DNA of 13,784 nt, taken from the NCBI GenBank assembly GCA_902493545.1, contig CABUQI010000024.1:1-13784 (forward strand), in the 5' to 3' direction. Made by a program: the position numbers and the translations under genes. Within the stretch, counting starts at the first letter, position 1, and each line of letters begins with the position of its first letter. The stretch is from an uncultured Collinsella sp. (GTDB lineage Bacteria; Actinomycetota; Coriobacteriia; Coriobacteriales; Coriobacteriaceae). Under the pieces are notes generated by a model that searched no databases, was not told where the DNA came from, and saw nothing but the letters and a program-made list of their open reading frames with translations. Of the stretch, positions 1-6,314 are shown one piece after another.

Positions 1-74
1 AACTAGCACAGGAAATGGTCAAAGCCATGCGTAAGCGAACCGAAAGTCTCGGATCGCACTATCGAGCAGACTAA
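1..74 (+). CDS. C-terminal end of a probable L-aspartate oxidase-like flavoprotein (partial)
   Basis: An open frame entering from the left edge (codons in phase with base 3) ends at a TAA at 72-74 and encodes 23 residues finishing in RTESLGSHYRAD. The R-x-E-S-x-G-x-H-(Y/F)-R signature is typical of the C-terminal helical domain of L-aspartate oxidase (NadB) and related FAD-dependent fumarate reductase/succinate dehydrogenase flavoproteins, where the Arg and His lie near the dicarboxylate site. Only this tail is visible, so the assignment rests on one motif. A strong hairpin follows about 40 bp downstream, consistent with a real gene end. It could be another member of the flavoprotein superfamily. 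Confidence 0.42.
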   Translation, partial: LAQEMVKAMRKRTESLGSHYRAD

Positions 75-116
75 GCTGAGCACCCATCTAGAGCAGAACA
101 CAACTAATCGATATCT

Positions 117-152
117 ATGGGCCCCGTGAGTTCAAAGCGACACGGGGCCCAT
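117..152 (+). terminator. Hairpin terminator after the partial flavoprotein gene
   Basis: A perfect 12-bp stem (117-128 with 141-152, GC-rich core GGGCCCCGTG) closes a 12-nt loop. There is no good T-run after it, so it may act as a weak or Rho-assisted terminator, or as an mRNA 3'-end stabiliser. Confidence 0.5.
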
Positions 153-235
153 TCGTGTCCGCACGACAGCGTATCCTTATTCTTAATACAGAGTCGACAT
201 AGTCCACGTAGACAAATGAACAGAAAGGAAGAGAT

Positions 236-1096
236 ATGGACAGCAGGGATATCGAGAAATGGCGTGTCGAACTTGACAGCTACGCCCATGTAGAAGACGG
301 CGTTGAGTATTGGCTCGCACGCGATTTAATGGAACCCATGGGGTACACTCGATGGGAGAACTTCGCCGAAGTTATTAAGAGGGCAAAAGTCTCGTGCGAA
401 ACAAACAAAACTCCAGTTGATTCCCATTTTCGTGACACCACGAAAATGGTAACTGCCGGTGTCGCCGCTCGCGCGGTTAAAGACTACAAGCTGACACGCT
501 ACGCATGCTATTTAATCGCCCAAAACGGAGACCCAAACAAGCCCGAAATCGCGCTCGCACAGGCGTACTTCGCCGTGCAGACACGCCGTCAGGAGCTCAT
601 AGAGCAGCGCTTCGCAGAGATTCAGCGCTTGCAGGCGCGCCACTCGCTATCCGATTCAGAGAAACAGCTCTCGGGCATTGCGTTCAAACGAGGCGTGGGC
701 TCCAAAGGATTCGCAATCATCAAGTCGAAGGGCGATGAGGCGTTATTCGGTGGCAGAAGCACGGCGGACATGAAGCGGCAGCTTAGTGTGCCCAGGAGCG
801 CGGCATTGGCGGACAGGTTAGCCGATGTTCTCATCAAAGCAAAGGACCTTACGAACTCGATGACGGCCTTCAACGCCGAGGAACACGATCTGTACGGCCT
901 GGACCAGATCAAGCAAGAGCACATCGAGAACAACACAAGCGTGCGTGGTAGCCTCATCGACCGCGGAATTGTCCCCGAGAATCTACCGCCTGCCGAGGAT
1001 ACAAAGAAGCTCGAACGTCGCGTGAAAGCAGACGAGAAAAAGCTCAAGGAGGGCACAGACGGATTCACCGACCCCCAGGGCAGGCTCGACTTGTAA
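236..1096 (+). CDS. dinD: DinD-like DNA-damage-inducible protein
   Basis: The 286-residue product matches the DinD family in length (E. coli DinD is about 274 aa) and layout. The N-terminal part (about residues 10-110, with WLARDLMEPMGYTRWENF and the TRYACYLIAQNGDPNKPEIA block) is the Bro-N/antirepressor-like fold seen in phage proteins. A helical region rich in charged residues follows, with the VGSKGFAIIKSKGDEALFGG segment usual in DinD. E. coli DinD is LexA-regulated and inhibits RecA filaments; that role here is inferred from family membership only. The start is supported by a purine-rich ribosome site (AAAGGAAGAG) 5 nt upstream. I see no actinobacterial or Gram-positive LexA box in the 160-bp upstream gap. 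Third codon positions are clearly less GC-rich than in the metabolic genes to the right, and the gene sits next to a tRNA-Lys scar, so horizontal acquisition is likely. Confidence 0.85.
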   Translation: MDSRDIEKWRVELDSYAHVEDGVEYWLARDLMEPMGYTRWENFAEVIKRAKVSCETNKTPVDSHFRDTTKMVTAGVAARAVKDYKLTRYACYLIAQNGDPNKPEIALAQAYFAVQTRRQELIEQRFAEIQRLQARHSLSDSEKQLSGIAFKRGVGSKGFAIIKSKGDEALFGGRSTADMKRQLSVPRSAALADRLADVLIKAKDLTNSMTAFNAEEHDLYGLDQIKQEHIENNTSVRGSLIDRGIVPENLPPAEDTKKLERRVKADEKKLKEGTDGFTDPQGRLDL

Positions 1097-1110
1097 AGCG
1101 TCTGTGCCCT
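1050..1110. repeat. 12-bp perfect inverted repeat straddling the dinD stop codon
   Basis: AGGGCACAGACG at 1050-1061 is matched by its exact reverse complement at 1099-1110. The 37-nt spacer holds the last eleven dinD codons and the TAA. There is no T-tract behind the right arm, so it is not a classical intrinsic terminator. It could be an mRNA-protecting 3' hairpin or a boundary relic of an inserted segment. Confidence 0.55.
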
Positions 1111-1138
1111 TACGGGTTCAACCCCATGCGAGGCCAAC

Positions 1139-1169
1139 AAAAAAGCGACCAGCCGAAGCCAGTCGCTTT
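1139..1169 (-). terminator. Orphan tRNA-type terminator
   Basis: Read on the minus strand this is an 8-bp stem AAAGCGAC/GTCGCTTT (1162-1169 with 1142-1149), extended by two wobble and two G-C pairs to a UUCG tetraloop and followed by a run of six T (1139-1144). The inner pairs are wobbles only in the minus-strand RNA, which fixes the orientation. No complete gene now feeds into it; it follows the orphan tRNA-Lys 3' end. Confidence 0.75.
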
Positions 1170-1178
1170 AACATGCTT

Positions 1179-1198
1179 TGGTGGGCCGTCAGGGGGTC
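1179..1198 (-). pseudogene. tRNA-Lys 3'-end fragment (possible att scar)
   Basis: Twenty nucleotides are identical to the 3' end of the two intact tRNA-Lys genes: part of the T loop, the 3' arm of the T stem, the 3' arm of the acceptor stem, discriminator A and CCA. This is the stretch typically used as attB by tyrosine integrases that target tRNA genes. Homology ends abruptly at 1198, inside the T loop. No integrase gene is seen in the window, so a leftover from deletion of a third tRNA-Lys copy is equally possible. Confidence 0.7.
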
Positions 1199-1281
1199 AG
1201 CCTGCTTCGCAGGCGGCCGCTGCGGCGCTTCGCGCCTTGCGCGCTGCGCTGGTAAATGCTTACGCATTTCCTCAGCTCCGC
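1199..1281. repeat. GC-rich spacer with three compact hairpins
   Basis: Between the two tRNA 3'-flank copies lie three short perfect palindromes: GCCTGC-TTC-GCAGGC (1200-1214), GGCGC-TTC-GCGCC (1224-1236) and AAATGC-TTAC-GCATTT (1254-1269). No coding frame is convincing. The block separates the orphan scar from the working tRNA terminator; its role is unknown. Confidence 0.6.
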
Positions 1282-1314
1282 GCCCTTTCGGGTTCGACCC
1301 CATGCGAGGTCAAC

Positions 1315-1346
1315 AAAAAAGACGGCCAACCCAAGTTGACCGTCTT
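1315..1346 (-). terminator. Terminator of the tRNA-His-Lys-Lys operon
   Basis: On the minus strand a stem AAGACGG/CCGTCTT (1340-1346 with 1319-1325) continues with CAAC/GTTG to a 4-nt loop and is followed by a run of six T (1315-1320). It lies 10 bp past the CCA of the last tRNA-Lys, where an intrinsic terminator is expected. Confidence 0.85.
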
Positions 1347-1355
1347 AACATGCTT

Positions 1356-1431
1356 TGGTGGGCCGTCAGGGGGTCGAACCCTGGACCTTGGGATTAAGAG
1401 TCCCCTGCTCTACCAACTGAGCTAACGACCC
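1356..1431 (-). tRNA. tRNA-Lys (anticodon CTT), copy 2
   Basis: The 76-nt minus-strand sequence folds as a full cloverleaf. The acceptor stem is GGGTCGT/ACGGCCC (one wobble pair), followed by discriminator A and an encoded CCA. The D arm carries AGCTCAGTTGGTAGAGC, the anticodon loop is CTCTTAA (anticodon CTT, reading AAG) and the T arm is CAGGG-TTCGACC-CCCTG. It is identical to the copy at 1475-1550 and lies last in the operon before the terminator. Confidence 0.97.
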
Positions 1432-1435
1432 AAAG

Positions 1436-1461
1436 CTAAAGTCCGTTGTGGCGGACTTTAG
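1436..1461. repeat. 10-bp hairpin between the two tRNA-Lys genes
   Basis: CTAAAGTCCG (1436-1445) pairs perfectly with CGGACTTTAG (1452-1461) over a 6-nt loop. It sits in the spacer between the tandem tRNA genes. No T-run follows it on either strand, so a processing structure is more likely than a terminator. Confidence 0.6.
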
Positions 1462-1474
1462 AGGAGATATCGTG

Positions 1475-1550
1475 TGGTGGGCCGTCAGGGGGTCGAACCC
1501 TGGACCTTGGGATTAAGAGTCCCCTGCTCTACCAACTGAGCTAACGACCC
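1475..1550 (-). tRNA. tRNA-Lys (anticodon CTT), copy 1
   Basis: A 76-nt cloverleaf, base-for-base identical to 1356-1431, with encoded CCA and anticodon CTT. It is the middle gene of the minus-strand operon, 22 bp downstream of tRNA-His. Two identical neighbouring copies indicate a recent tandem duplication or gene conversion. Confidence 0.97.
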
Positions 1551-1572
1551 GATATCAACACGAAGCAAGAAC

Positions 1573-1650
1573 TGGGGTGGGTAAAGGGACTCGAACCCTC
1601 GACCTACGGGACCACAACCCGTCGCTCTAGCCAACTGAGCTACACCCACC
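1573..1650 (-). tRNA. tRNA-His (anticodon GTG)
   Basis: The minus-strand sequence folds with acceptor stem GTGGGTG/TACCCAC and an extra 5' G (base 1650) opposite C73. This G-1:C73 pair is the hallmark identity element for histidyl-tRNA synthetase. The anticodon loop TTGTGGT gives anticodon GTG, the T arm contains GGTTCGAGT, and CCA is encoded at 1573-1575. It is the first gene of the tRNA operon, just downstream of a good promoter. Confidence 0.97.
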
Positions 1651-1676
1651 GTGTCCTGTGCGCTTCGCGCTCGACT

Positions 1677-1705
1677 ATTATTGCAGGGAACGCCACGCGA
1701 TGCAA
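1677..1705 (-). promoter_or_regulatory. Promoter of the tRNA-His-Lys-Lys operon
   Basis: On the minus strand a -35 box TTGCAT (1700-1705) and a -10 box AATAAT (1677-1682) are separated by exactly 17 bp. The -10 box ends 26 bp upstream of tRNA-His. This is close to the sigma-70/SigA consensus. Confidence 0.7.
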
Positions 1706-1815
1706 GCCCCAATTTTCAAGAATTTTGAAAAGAGTTTTTCGAGACCATTTCGAGCAAATCCCACCGGTTTCATAGGAGTAAACTTGCCCCACTGCAAATC
1801 CTCGAAAGGACCGTC

Positions 1816-2997
1816 ATGAAAGAACTCTCCAACCGCACGGCAAGATTTACCGATTCGGTCATCCGCCGCATGACACGCATCTCCAATAAGTACGGCGCCG
1901 TCAATCTCTCGCAGGGCTTCCCTGACTTCGATCCCCCGGCGCAGCTGCTCAACAGCCTGAGCACCATCGCCGCCGATCCCAAGCCGCTCTATCACCAGTA
2001 CTCCATCACCTGGGGCTCCCAGGCCATGCGCGAGGCGCTCGCCGCCAAACAGGAGCACTTTATGGGCATGCCGGTGAACCCCAACGAGAATATCGTAGTC
2101 ACCTGCGGCTCCACCGAGGCCATGATGGCCGCCATGATGACGGTCACCAACCCCGGCGACAAGGTCGTCATCTTCTCGCCGTTCTACGAGAACTACGGCG
2201 CCGACACGATCCTTTCGGGTGCCGAGCCCATCTACGTGCCGCTCAACCCGCCCACATTCGACTTTGACCGCGAGACGCTCGAGGCGGCCTTCCGCGACAA
2301 CGACCCCAAGGCCATCGTCCTGTGCAACCCTTCCAACCCCTGCGGTAAAGTCTTTACCCGCGATGAGCTCACCTTTATCGCCGACCTCTGCAAAAAGTAC
2401 GACGCGTACTGCATCACCGACGAAGTTTACGAGCACATCGTCTACGCGCCCCACGAGCACGTCTATATGGCCACGCTGCCCGGCATGTTTGAGCGCACCA
2501 TCAGCTGCAGCTCGCTGTCCAAGACCTACTCCATCACCGGCTGGCGTCTGGGCTACACTATCGCCCCTGCCGAAATCACCGAGCGCATCAAGAAGGTCCA
2601 CGACTTCCTCACCGTGGGTGCCGCCGCTCCCCTGCAGGAAGCCGTCGTCACCGCCCTCAATTTCGACAACAGCTATTACGATGAGGTCCTTGACCTCTAT
2701 ACCGCCAAACGCGACCTGTTCTGCCAGGGACTCGACAGCATCGGTCTTGAGCATAACGTGCCGCAGGGCGCCTACTACGTCATGATGGACATCTCTGAGT
2801 TTGGCTATGACAGCGACCTCGAGTTCTGTGAAGACCTCGCGTCTAAAGTGGGTGTGGGCGCCGTGCCCGGCTCGAGCTTCTTCCGCGAGCCCGTCAACCA
2901 TCTGATTCGTTTCCACTTTGCCAAGCGAGACGAGACGCTTAACGCGGCGCTGGAGAACCTCAAGTCGCTACGTGATAAAATCAAGCCGCGCGGGTAA
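1816..2997 (+). CDS. PLP-dependent class I/II aminotransferase
   Basis: The 393-residue protein is a full-length fold-type I aminotransferase of the aspartate/aromatic/kynurenine aminotransferase group. Visible motifs are the N-terminal VNLSQGFPDFDPP substrate loop, the cofactor-phosphate region CGSTEA, the NPSNPCGKVF motif, the ITDEVYEH motif whose Asp contacts the pyridine nitrogen, the Schiff-base lysine Lys236 in SLSKTYSITGWRLGY, and a C-terminal IRFHFAK with the Arg that binds the substrate carboxylate. It moves an amino group between an amino acid and a 2-oxo acid in the cytoplasm; the exact substrate cannot be read from sequence. AAAGGA lies 7 nt before the ATG. The gene is monocistronic, divergent from the tRNA operon and followed by its own terminator. 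I see no convincing promoter in the short upstream gap. Confidence 0.93.
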   Translation: MKELSNRTARFTDSVIRRMTRISNKYGAVNLSQGFPDFDPPAQLLNSLSTIAADPKPLYHQYSITWGSQAMREALAAKQEHFMGMPVNPNENIVVTCGSTEAMMAAMMTVTNPGDKVVIFSPFYENYGADTILSGAEPIYVPLNPPTFDFDRETLEAAFRDNDPKAIVLCNPSNPCGKVFTRDELTFIADLCKKYDAYCITDEVYEHIVYAPHEHVYMATLPGMFERTISCSSLSKTYSITGWRLGYTIAPAEITERIKKVHDFLTVGAAAPLQEAVVTALNFDNSYYDEVLDLYTAKRDLFCQGLDSIGLEHNVPQGAYYVMMDISEFGYDSDLEFCEDLASKVGVGAVPGSSFFREPVNHLIRFHFAKRDETLNAALENLKSLRDKIKPRG

Positions 2998-3022
2998 GGA
3001 CGGCCCGGCAACTAAAGCAACC

Positions 3023-3063
3023 AAAGAAGCCTCGCACCGCCCGCCGCGTTGCGGGGCTTCTTT
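3023..3063 (+). terminator. Terminator after the aminotransferase gene
   Basis: AAAGAAGCC (3023-3031) pairs with GGCTTCTTT (3055-3063). The stem continues through a wobble pair and CGCA/TGCG (3033-3036 with 3050-3053), giving about 14 bp. The T-rich arm follows, 26 bp after the stop codon. Confidence 0.8.
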
Positions 3064-3138
3064 CTATAGCGCTTTCTTAAATGGTTTAGAGCTCCATACT
3101 TTAGTCACGGAGCAACTCGTCCCAGAGAGAGGAATACT

Positions 3139-4029
3139 ATGGCAGAACAGCAGCTTATCGGGGCGCTCGAGGCCGGCGGCACCAAGATGGTCTGCGCCAC
3201 GGGCTATGCAGACGGTACGGTCCTGGAGCGCGAGCAGATCGCGACCACGACTCCGCAGGAAACCGTCGAGGCCGTCAACGCATGGTTTGCCGACAAGGGT
3301 ATCGCCGCGCTGGGCATTGGCGCCTTTGGCCCTACCGCAGTCAACCCCGCCTCGCCCCAATACGGCAAGATCCTGGAGACGCCCAAAACGGCATGGCGCT
3401 ACTTTGACCTGCTGGGCACTATCCAAAACGAGCTCAATATCCCCTGCGGCTACGATACCGACGTCAACGTCGCCTGCCTAGGCGAGGTCACGTTTGGTTG
3501 CGCCAAGGGCCTTACCGATGTGGTCTACCTGACCATCGGCACCGGCGTGGGCGCCGGCGTGCTCTCGGGCGGTAAGCTCGTGCACGGCATGATGCATCCC
3601 GAGGCCGGCCACATCCTGGTCACGCGCGACCCGCGCGACACCATCGGCGAGCATAGCGCCTGCCCCTTCCACGACAACTGCCTCGAGGGCCTCATCGCCG
3701 GCCCCGGCGTTAAAAAGCGCTGGGATGGCAAGAGTGCCGGAGACATGGCCGATGACCCGGAGGCCATGGACCTGCTCGCCGGCTATCTGGCACAGGCGCT
3801 CATGACCTACACGCTGTGCTACGCGCCGCAAAAGATCATCATCGGCGGCGGCGTGGCCGACCACACCCCCATCGTGCCGCTCGCGCGCAAGAAGTGCGCC
3901 GAGATGCTCAACGGCTATATCGTCACGCCCGAGGTCAACGACATCGATAACTACATCGTCAACAACAGCCTCGAGGGCAAGCAGGGCATTATGGGCTGCC
4001 TGGCCCTGGGCGCACAGGCGCTTCAGTAG
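3139..4029 (+). CDS. ROK-family fructokinase
   Basis: The 296-residue protein is a complete ROK sugar kinase. It has the N-terminal ATP-phosphate loop GALEAGGTK, the GIGAFGP segment, the catalytic Asp in GYDTDVNVA, the second phosphate loop TIGTGVGAG and the HPEAGH sugar-binding motif. The structural zinc site H-x2-C-x2-H-x2-C is at His172, Cys175, His178 and Cys181. The CPFHDNCLEGLIAGPG context and the length fit fructokinases of the ScrK/YdhR type, which phosphorylate fructose to fructose-6-phosphate; a neighbouring hexose such as mannose is possible. An AGAGAGAGGA ribosome site precedes the ATG. It stands alone between two terminators with no transporter or sucrose gene beside it, so it probably feeds glycolysis generally. 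Confidence 0.92.
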   Translation: MAEQQLIGALEAGGTKMVCATGYADGTVLEREQIATTTPQETVEAVNAWFADKGIAALGIGAFGPTAVNPASPQYGKILETPKTAWRYFDLLGTIQNELNIPCGYDTDVNVACLGEVTFGCAKGLTDVVYLTIGTGVGAGVLSGGKLVHGMMHPEAGHILVTRDPRDTIGEHSACPFHDNCLEGLIAGPGVKKRWDGKSAGDMADDPEAMDLLAGYLAQALMTYTLCYAPQKIIIGGGVADHTPIVPLARKKCAEMLNGYIVTPEVNDIDNYIVNNSLEGKQGIMGCLALGAQALQ

Positions 4030-4112
4030 CAGACGCACCCACAGGGCGTGGCGCGCTCGGCAAATCCAACCTACGGAACGACGCCACCACGCCTCATATA
4101 AGCCCTCAAATA

Positions 4113-4158
4113 AAAAAGGCCGCCTAGGACCAAACAATACGTCCTAGGCGGCCTTTTT
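4113..4158. terminator. Bidirectional terminator shared by fructokinase and the vanZ-like gene
   Basis: GGCCGCCTAGGAC (4118-4130) pairs perfectly with its complement (4141-4153) over a 10-nt loop. A-tract and T-tract arms on either side lengthen it to 18 bp. It ends transcripts from both convergent genes. Its right arm lies inside the vanZ-like coding sequence and contains that gene's stop codon. Confidence 0.9.
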
Positions 4159-4593
4159 GGCGCACATCAGCGACCGTAAGAGATATCGGAGCACAACGCC
4201 CGTTGCCGCTCCACAGCAGTCGATCATCACATCGGTGATCATGCCGGCGCGTCCCGGCACAAAGAGCTGAATCGTCTCGTCGATCGAGGGAATCAGCAGC
4301 AGGAACACCGCCGTGGGCAGCAGCACGTCAAAGGTGCGCCGGCCCTCAAAATCAAAAGCGTGCGTTGCCAGGATGCCGAGCACCATATACTCGGTAAAAT
4401 GCGCACACTTGCGAACAACAAAGTTAGTCACCCATTCATATGGAAGTCCCACGCCGTGCAGGAAACCGCGGATAGCTTCCATGACCGTTTGGCTCAGCGA
4501 GCCCGACCCCGAGCCGGGAACCAGCGAATTGCCCCAGATCAAGAGCGCCATCAGGCAGGTCACGACCGCCCATTTTCGATTGATCTTAACCAT
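4144..4593 (-). CDS. VanZ-like membrane protein
   Basis: The 149-residue protein has the VanZ family pattern: a first membrane helix ending in WGNSLVPG, the conserved RKCAHFTEYMVLG helix, a third hydrophobic segment (about residues 88-103), and DETIQLFVPGRAGMITDV leading into the last helix. Four membrane segments are predicted. VanZ from the vancomycin cluster gives low-level teicoplanin resistance, but most family members are chromosomal with unknown roles. No van genes are present here, so resistance should not be inferred. The start lies 7 nt after the upstream gene's stop. The only good Shine-Dalgarno (GGAGG, 4606-4610) is inside the end of that gene, 12 nt from the ATG, which suggests translational coupling. 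Confidence 0.85.
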   Translation of the reverse strand: MVKINRKWAVVTCLMALLIWGNSLVPGSGSGSLSQTVMEAIRGFLHGVGLPYEWVTNFVVRKCAHFTEYMVLGILATHAFDFEGRRTFDVLLPTAVFLLLIPSIDETIQLFVPGRAGMITDVMIDCCGAATGVVLRYLLRSLMCAKKAA

Positions 4594-4600
4594 GCAGAAG

Positions 4601-6001
4601 TTATGCCTCCGCGCGGAGCGGCGCGAAGCTGGCGGTACCGCCCTCGATAACGCTCAGATAGGCACGGCCCGTACGCTTGGCAGTTGAGGACTGCAGGCGC
4701 TCGATCTCTTCCTCGAGGATCTGATTGACGCGCTCGTGACGACGGTTTTCCATAATGCCGGCGGCAATAGCCTCGGCCCGCTCGATGCTCTCGCGCGAGA
4801 TACGGGCAGTATCCTCGGGGAACACAGCACTGTGACGGCCGACATAGGCGGGGGCAGCAGGCTGAGGGGCAACGACGGGAGCGGGGGCTGCAACAGGAGC
4901 AGGCTCGTCAATCTCATCCAGAATCGCGGTGGCGGCGGCCCACATGTCCTCGTGGCCCGAGTAATCGGCCATGGGAACATCAACCTCGAGCGAGGCGTCA
5001 GGAAGGTCGCCGGTGTCGATGCGATCTTGGGCATCAATCGATGCGGTGATGGCTGCAGGCTCATCGAGGTCATCGAGATCGATGTCCACGGCACCGGAGA
5101 TGATAGGCATGCTGGCGAGGTTTGCATTGTACGGCGCAGCCTCAGCCGCCTGCTGCTGGGCAGGAGCGCCCCAAAGCGAGCTTTCGGCGGCACGGCGGGC
5201 GGCAACGGCCTCCTCGTCCGCAGTCATGGCTTCATCAACGTACGAATTGTCGGCAGAAGCGTTCGCGTCCGCCGAGGTAGCGTTGTAGGCGTTATTGGCT
5301 GCCGCGTTGGCAACGAGTGCCACGAAAGCCGCCGTGCTGCCCGCAGGGGCGGCCTGGGAACCAGACACGGCGCGTGCCGCGGCGGCGATGTCGTCGCGAT
5401 TGAAGGAGCCGGTCTGCCCGCCGTTGGTGAGCTCGTCGATGGCGACTTGATAGACGTCGCGCGAGTGTGCAGGGTCGCAGCTCACCGGCGAATCGTCGTC
5501 GAGCATACTGTCGATCATGGACCAAGCCTCGTCCTCGTCCATGGCATCTGCGGCTCGAGCGATGGTAGGGACACCATCATCGGCATGACGGCGCTGGAAC
5601 GCACCAGTCAGGCCGGAAAGGAATGCCGAGGTAGACTGCTCCGCCTGAGCCTGAGAAGCAGAAGTCGCAGCGTAAGGAGTCGCATCCTGCTGCTGAGCTG
5701 GAATCGAGGCGGTCTTGAACTCGCTTTGATGCTGATTGAGATTGGCGGCACCGCCCATGGCATCGGGCTGGAACAGACGCTCTTCACGCTGCGCACGGTA
5801 CTCGGAGATACCCAGCGAGGCGGCATAGATACCCACGCCCGCCACCGCGCCCACGGCGAAGGGAACCGCACCCGCCACGACCGTCTCGTTCACCGACGAA
5901 AACGGCAGCGTCGCGGCATACATAACCACGGGAGCGGCAAGGCCGATCCCGCACGAAAGTCCGGCAAGGACTGCTCGTTGTGTTGCATCAGAAGAAGCCA
6001 T
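4601..6001 (-). CDS. Membrane-anchored acidic low-complexity protein, function unknown
   Basis: I do not recognise this 466-residue protein. Two hydrophobic segments near the N terminus (about residues 10-28 and 42-62) form a membrane hairpin. A long Ala/Asp/Glu/Gln-rich, largely disordered region follows, with short acidic clusters such as DEDEAWSMIDSMLDDD and DIDLDDLDEP and a Pro/Ala stretch. A basic, helical C terminus (NRRHERVNQILEEEIERL) then leads to a conserved-looking tail with TGRAYLSVIEGG. The start chosen is the ATG at 6001 because GGGGAG lies 5 nt upstream; an in-frame ATG nine codons earlier (6028) lacks such a site. A promoter lies about 140 bp upstream, and the gene is co-transcribed with the vanZ-like gene. 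A cell-envelope or division-site role is possible but unproven. Confidence 0.75.
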   Translation of the reverse strand: MASSDATQRAVLAGLSCGIGLAAPVVMYAATLPFSSVNETVVAGAVPFAVGAVAGVGIYAASLGISEYRAQREERLFQPDAMGGAANLNQHQSEFKTASIPAQQQDATPYAATSASQAQAEQSTSAFLSGLTGAFQRRHADDGVPTIARAADAMDEDEAWSMIDSMLDDDSPVSCDPAHSRDVYQVAIDELTNGGQTGSFNRDDIAAAARAVSGSQAAPAGSTAAFVALVANAAANNAYNATSADANASADNSYVDEAMTADEEAVAARRAAESSLWGAPAQQQAAEAAPYNANLASMPIISGAVDIDLDDLDEPAAITASIDAQDRIDTGDLPDASLEVDVPMADYSGHEDMWAAATAILDEIDEPAPVAAPAPVVAPQPAAPAYVGRHSAVFPEDTARISRESIERAEAIAAGIMENRRHERVNQILEEEIERLQSSTAKRTGRAYLSVIEGGTASFAPLRAEA

Positions 6002-6137
6002 GAGCTCTCCCCATCTTCCAGCACCCAAATCGCATCATTCAGTTGGCTGCGCGAGAGAAGATGAAGCGGGGCTATGCCCCAAAGCAACGGTATATGGTTC
6101 GTTTCATCTGCGTTTTCCGTCGCGAAGCTTAAAAGCT

Positions 6138-6166
6138 ATTATGCGAAACCGCCCAGTCTATTGCAA
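6138..6166 (-). promoter_or_regulatory. Promoter of the acidic protein-vanZ-like operon
   Basis: On the minus strand -35 TTGCAA (6161-6166) and -10 CATAAT (6138-6143) are spaced by 17 bp, a near-consensus SigA promoter. It would give a leader of about 130 nt. Confidence 0.65.
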
Positions 6167-6246
6167 GCGACGATGTCGGATTGAAACGGGAAACCTGCTG
6201 CTTGCCAGTCTTATGGTCAAAAATAAGTGCGGAGAGGCGATATGGA

Positions 6247-6277
6247 AAAGGGCCGAGGCTCAAAGCCCCGACCCTTT
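6247..6277 (-). terminator. Terminator of rho
   Basis: Arms AAAGGG (6247-6252) and CCCTTT (6272-6277) frame a further GGCT/AGCC core with two mismatches and a 3-nt loop. On the minus strand it ends in CCCTTTT. It lies 38 bp after the rho stop codon. Confidence 0.7.
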
Positions 6278-6314
6278 ATCGCATTGATGGCTATCGCTGC
6301 GTGTGGATAACAAC

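Larger units (their letters stand above)
1106..1198 (-). repeat. Diverged duplicate of the tRNA-Lys 3' flank (copy 1, orphan)
   Basis: This 93-nt segment matches 1282-1375 at an offset of 176-177 bp. Shared parts are a T-arm-like GGGTTC(A/G)ACCCC, the motif CATGCGAGG(C/T)CAACAAAAAA, a terminator hairpin whose stem bases differ but still pair, and an exact 31-nt block (1168-1198 = 1345-1375) that includes the last 20 nt of tRNA-Lys with its CCA. Copy 1 stops after the tRNA 3' end and has no tRNA body, so it is a remnant of a tRNA gene or an attachment-site scar. Confidence 0.8.
6002..6314. other. Intergenic region between rho and the acidic membrane protein
   Basis: The 313-bp gap holds the rho terminator at its right end, the promoter of the downstream operon near 6138-6166, and a roughly 130-nt leader with a small GGGGC-TAT-GCCCC hairpin (6068-6080). 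The ORFs crossing it have no supporting ribosome sites, and I see no gene. Confidence 0.6.

Noticed and set aside
75..235. LexA operator for dinD
   Set aside because: No GAAC-N4-GTTC or CTGT-N8-ACAG type site is visible, so SOS control cannot be claimed from the sequence.
1356..1550. CRISPR-like direct repeats
   Set aside because: The two 76-nt repeats are identical tRNA-Lys genes with full cloverleaf folds, and there is no repeat-spacer series.
1678..2916. 412-codon minus-strand open frame opposite the aminotransferase
   Set aside because: It mirrors the plus-strand gene, which has all catalytic motifs and a ribosome site. The antisense protein is Val/Gly/Asp-rich shadow sequence.
4144..4593. 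Glycopeptide resistance gene
   Set aside because: VanZ-like proteins are widespread chromosomal proteins, and no vanR/S/H/A/X genes are nearby.
4736..6064. 442-codon plus-strand frame opposite the acidic membrane protein
   Set aside because: The minus-strand frame has a promoter, a ribosome site, membrane helices and coupling to the vanZ-like gene. The plus frame is Arg/Gly-rich with none of these.
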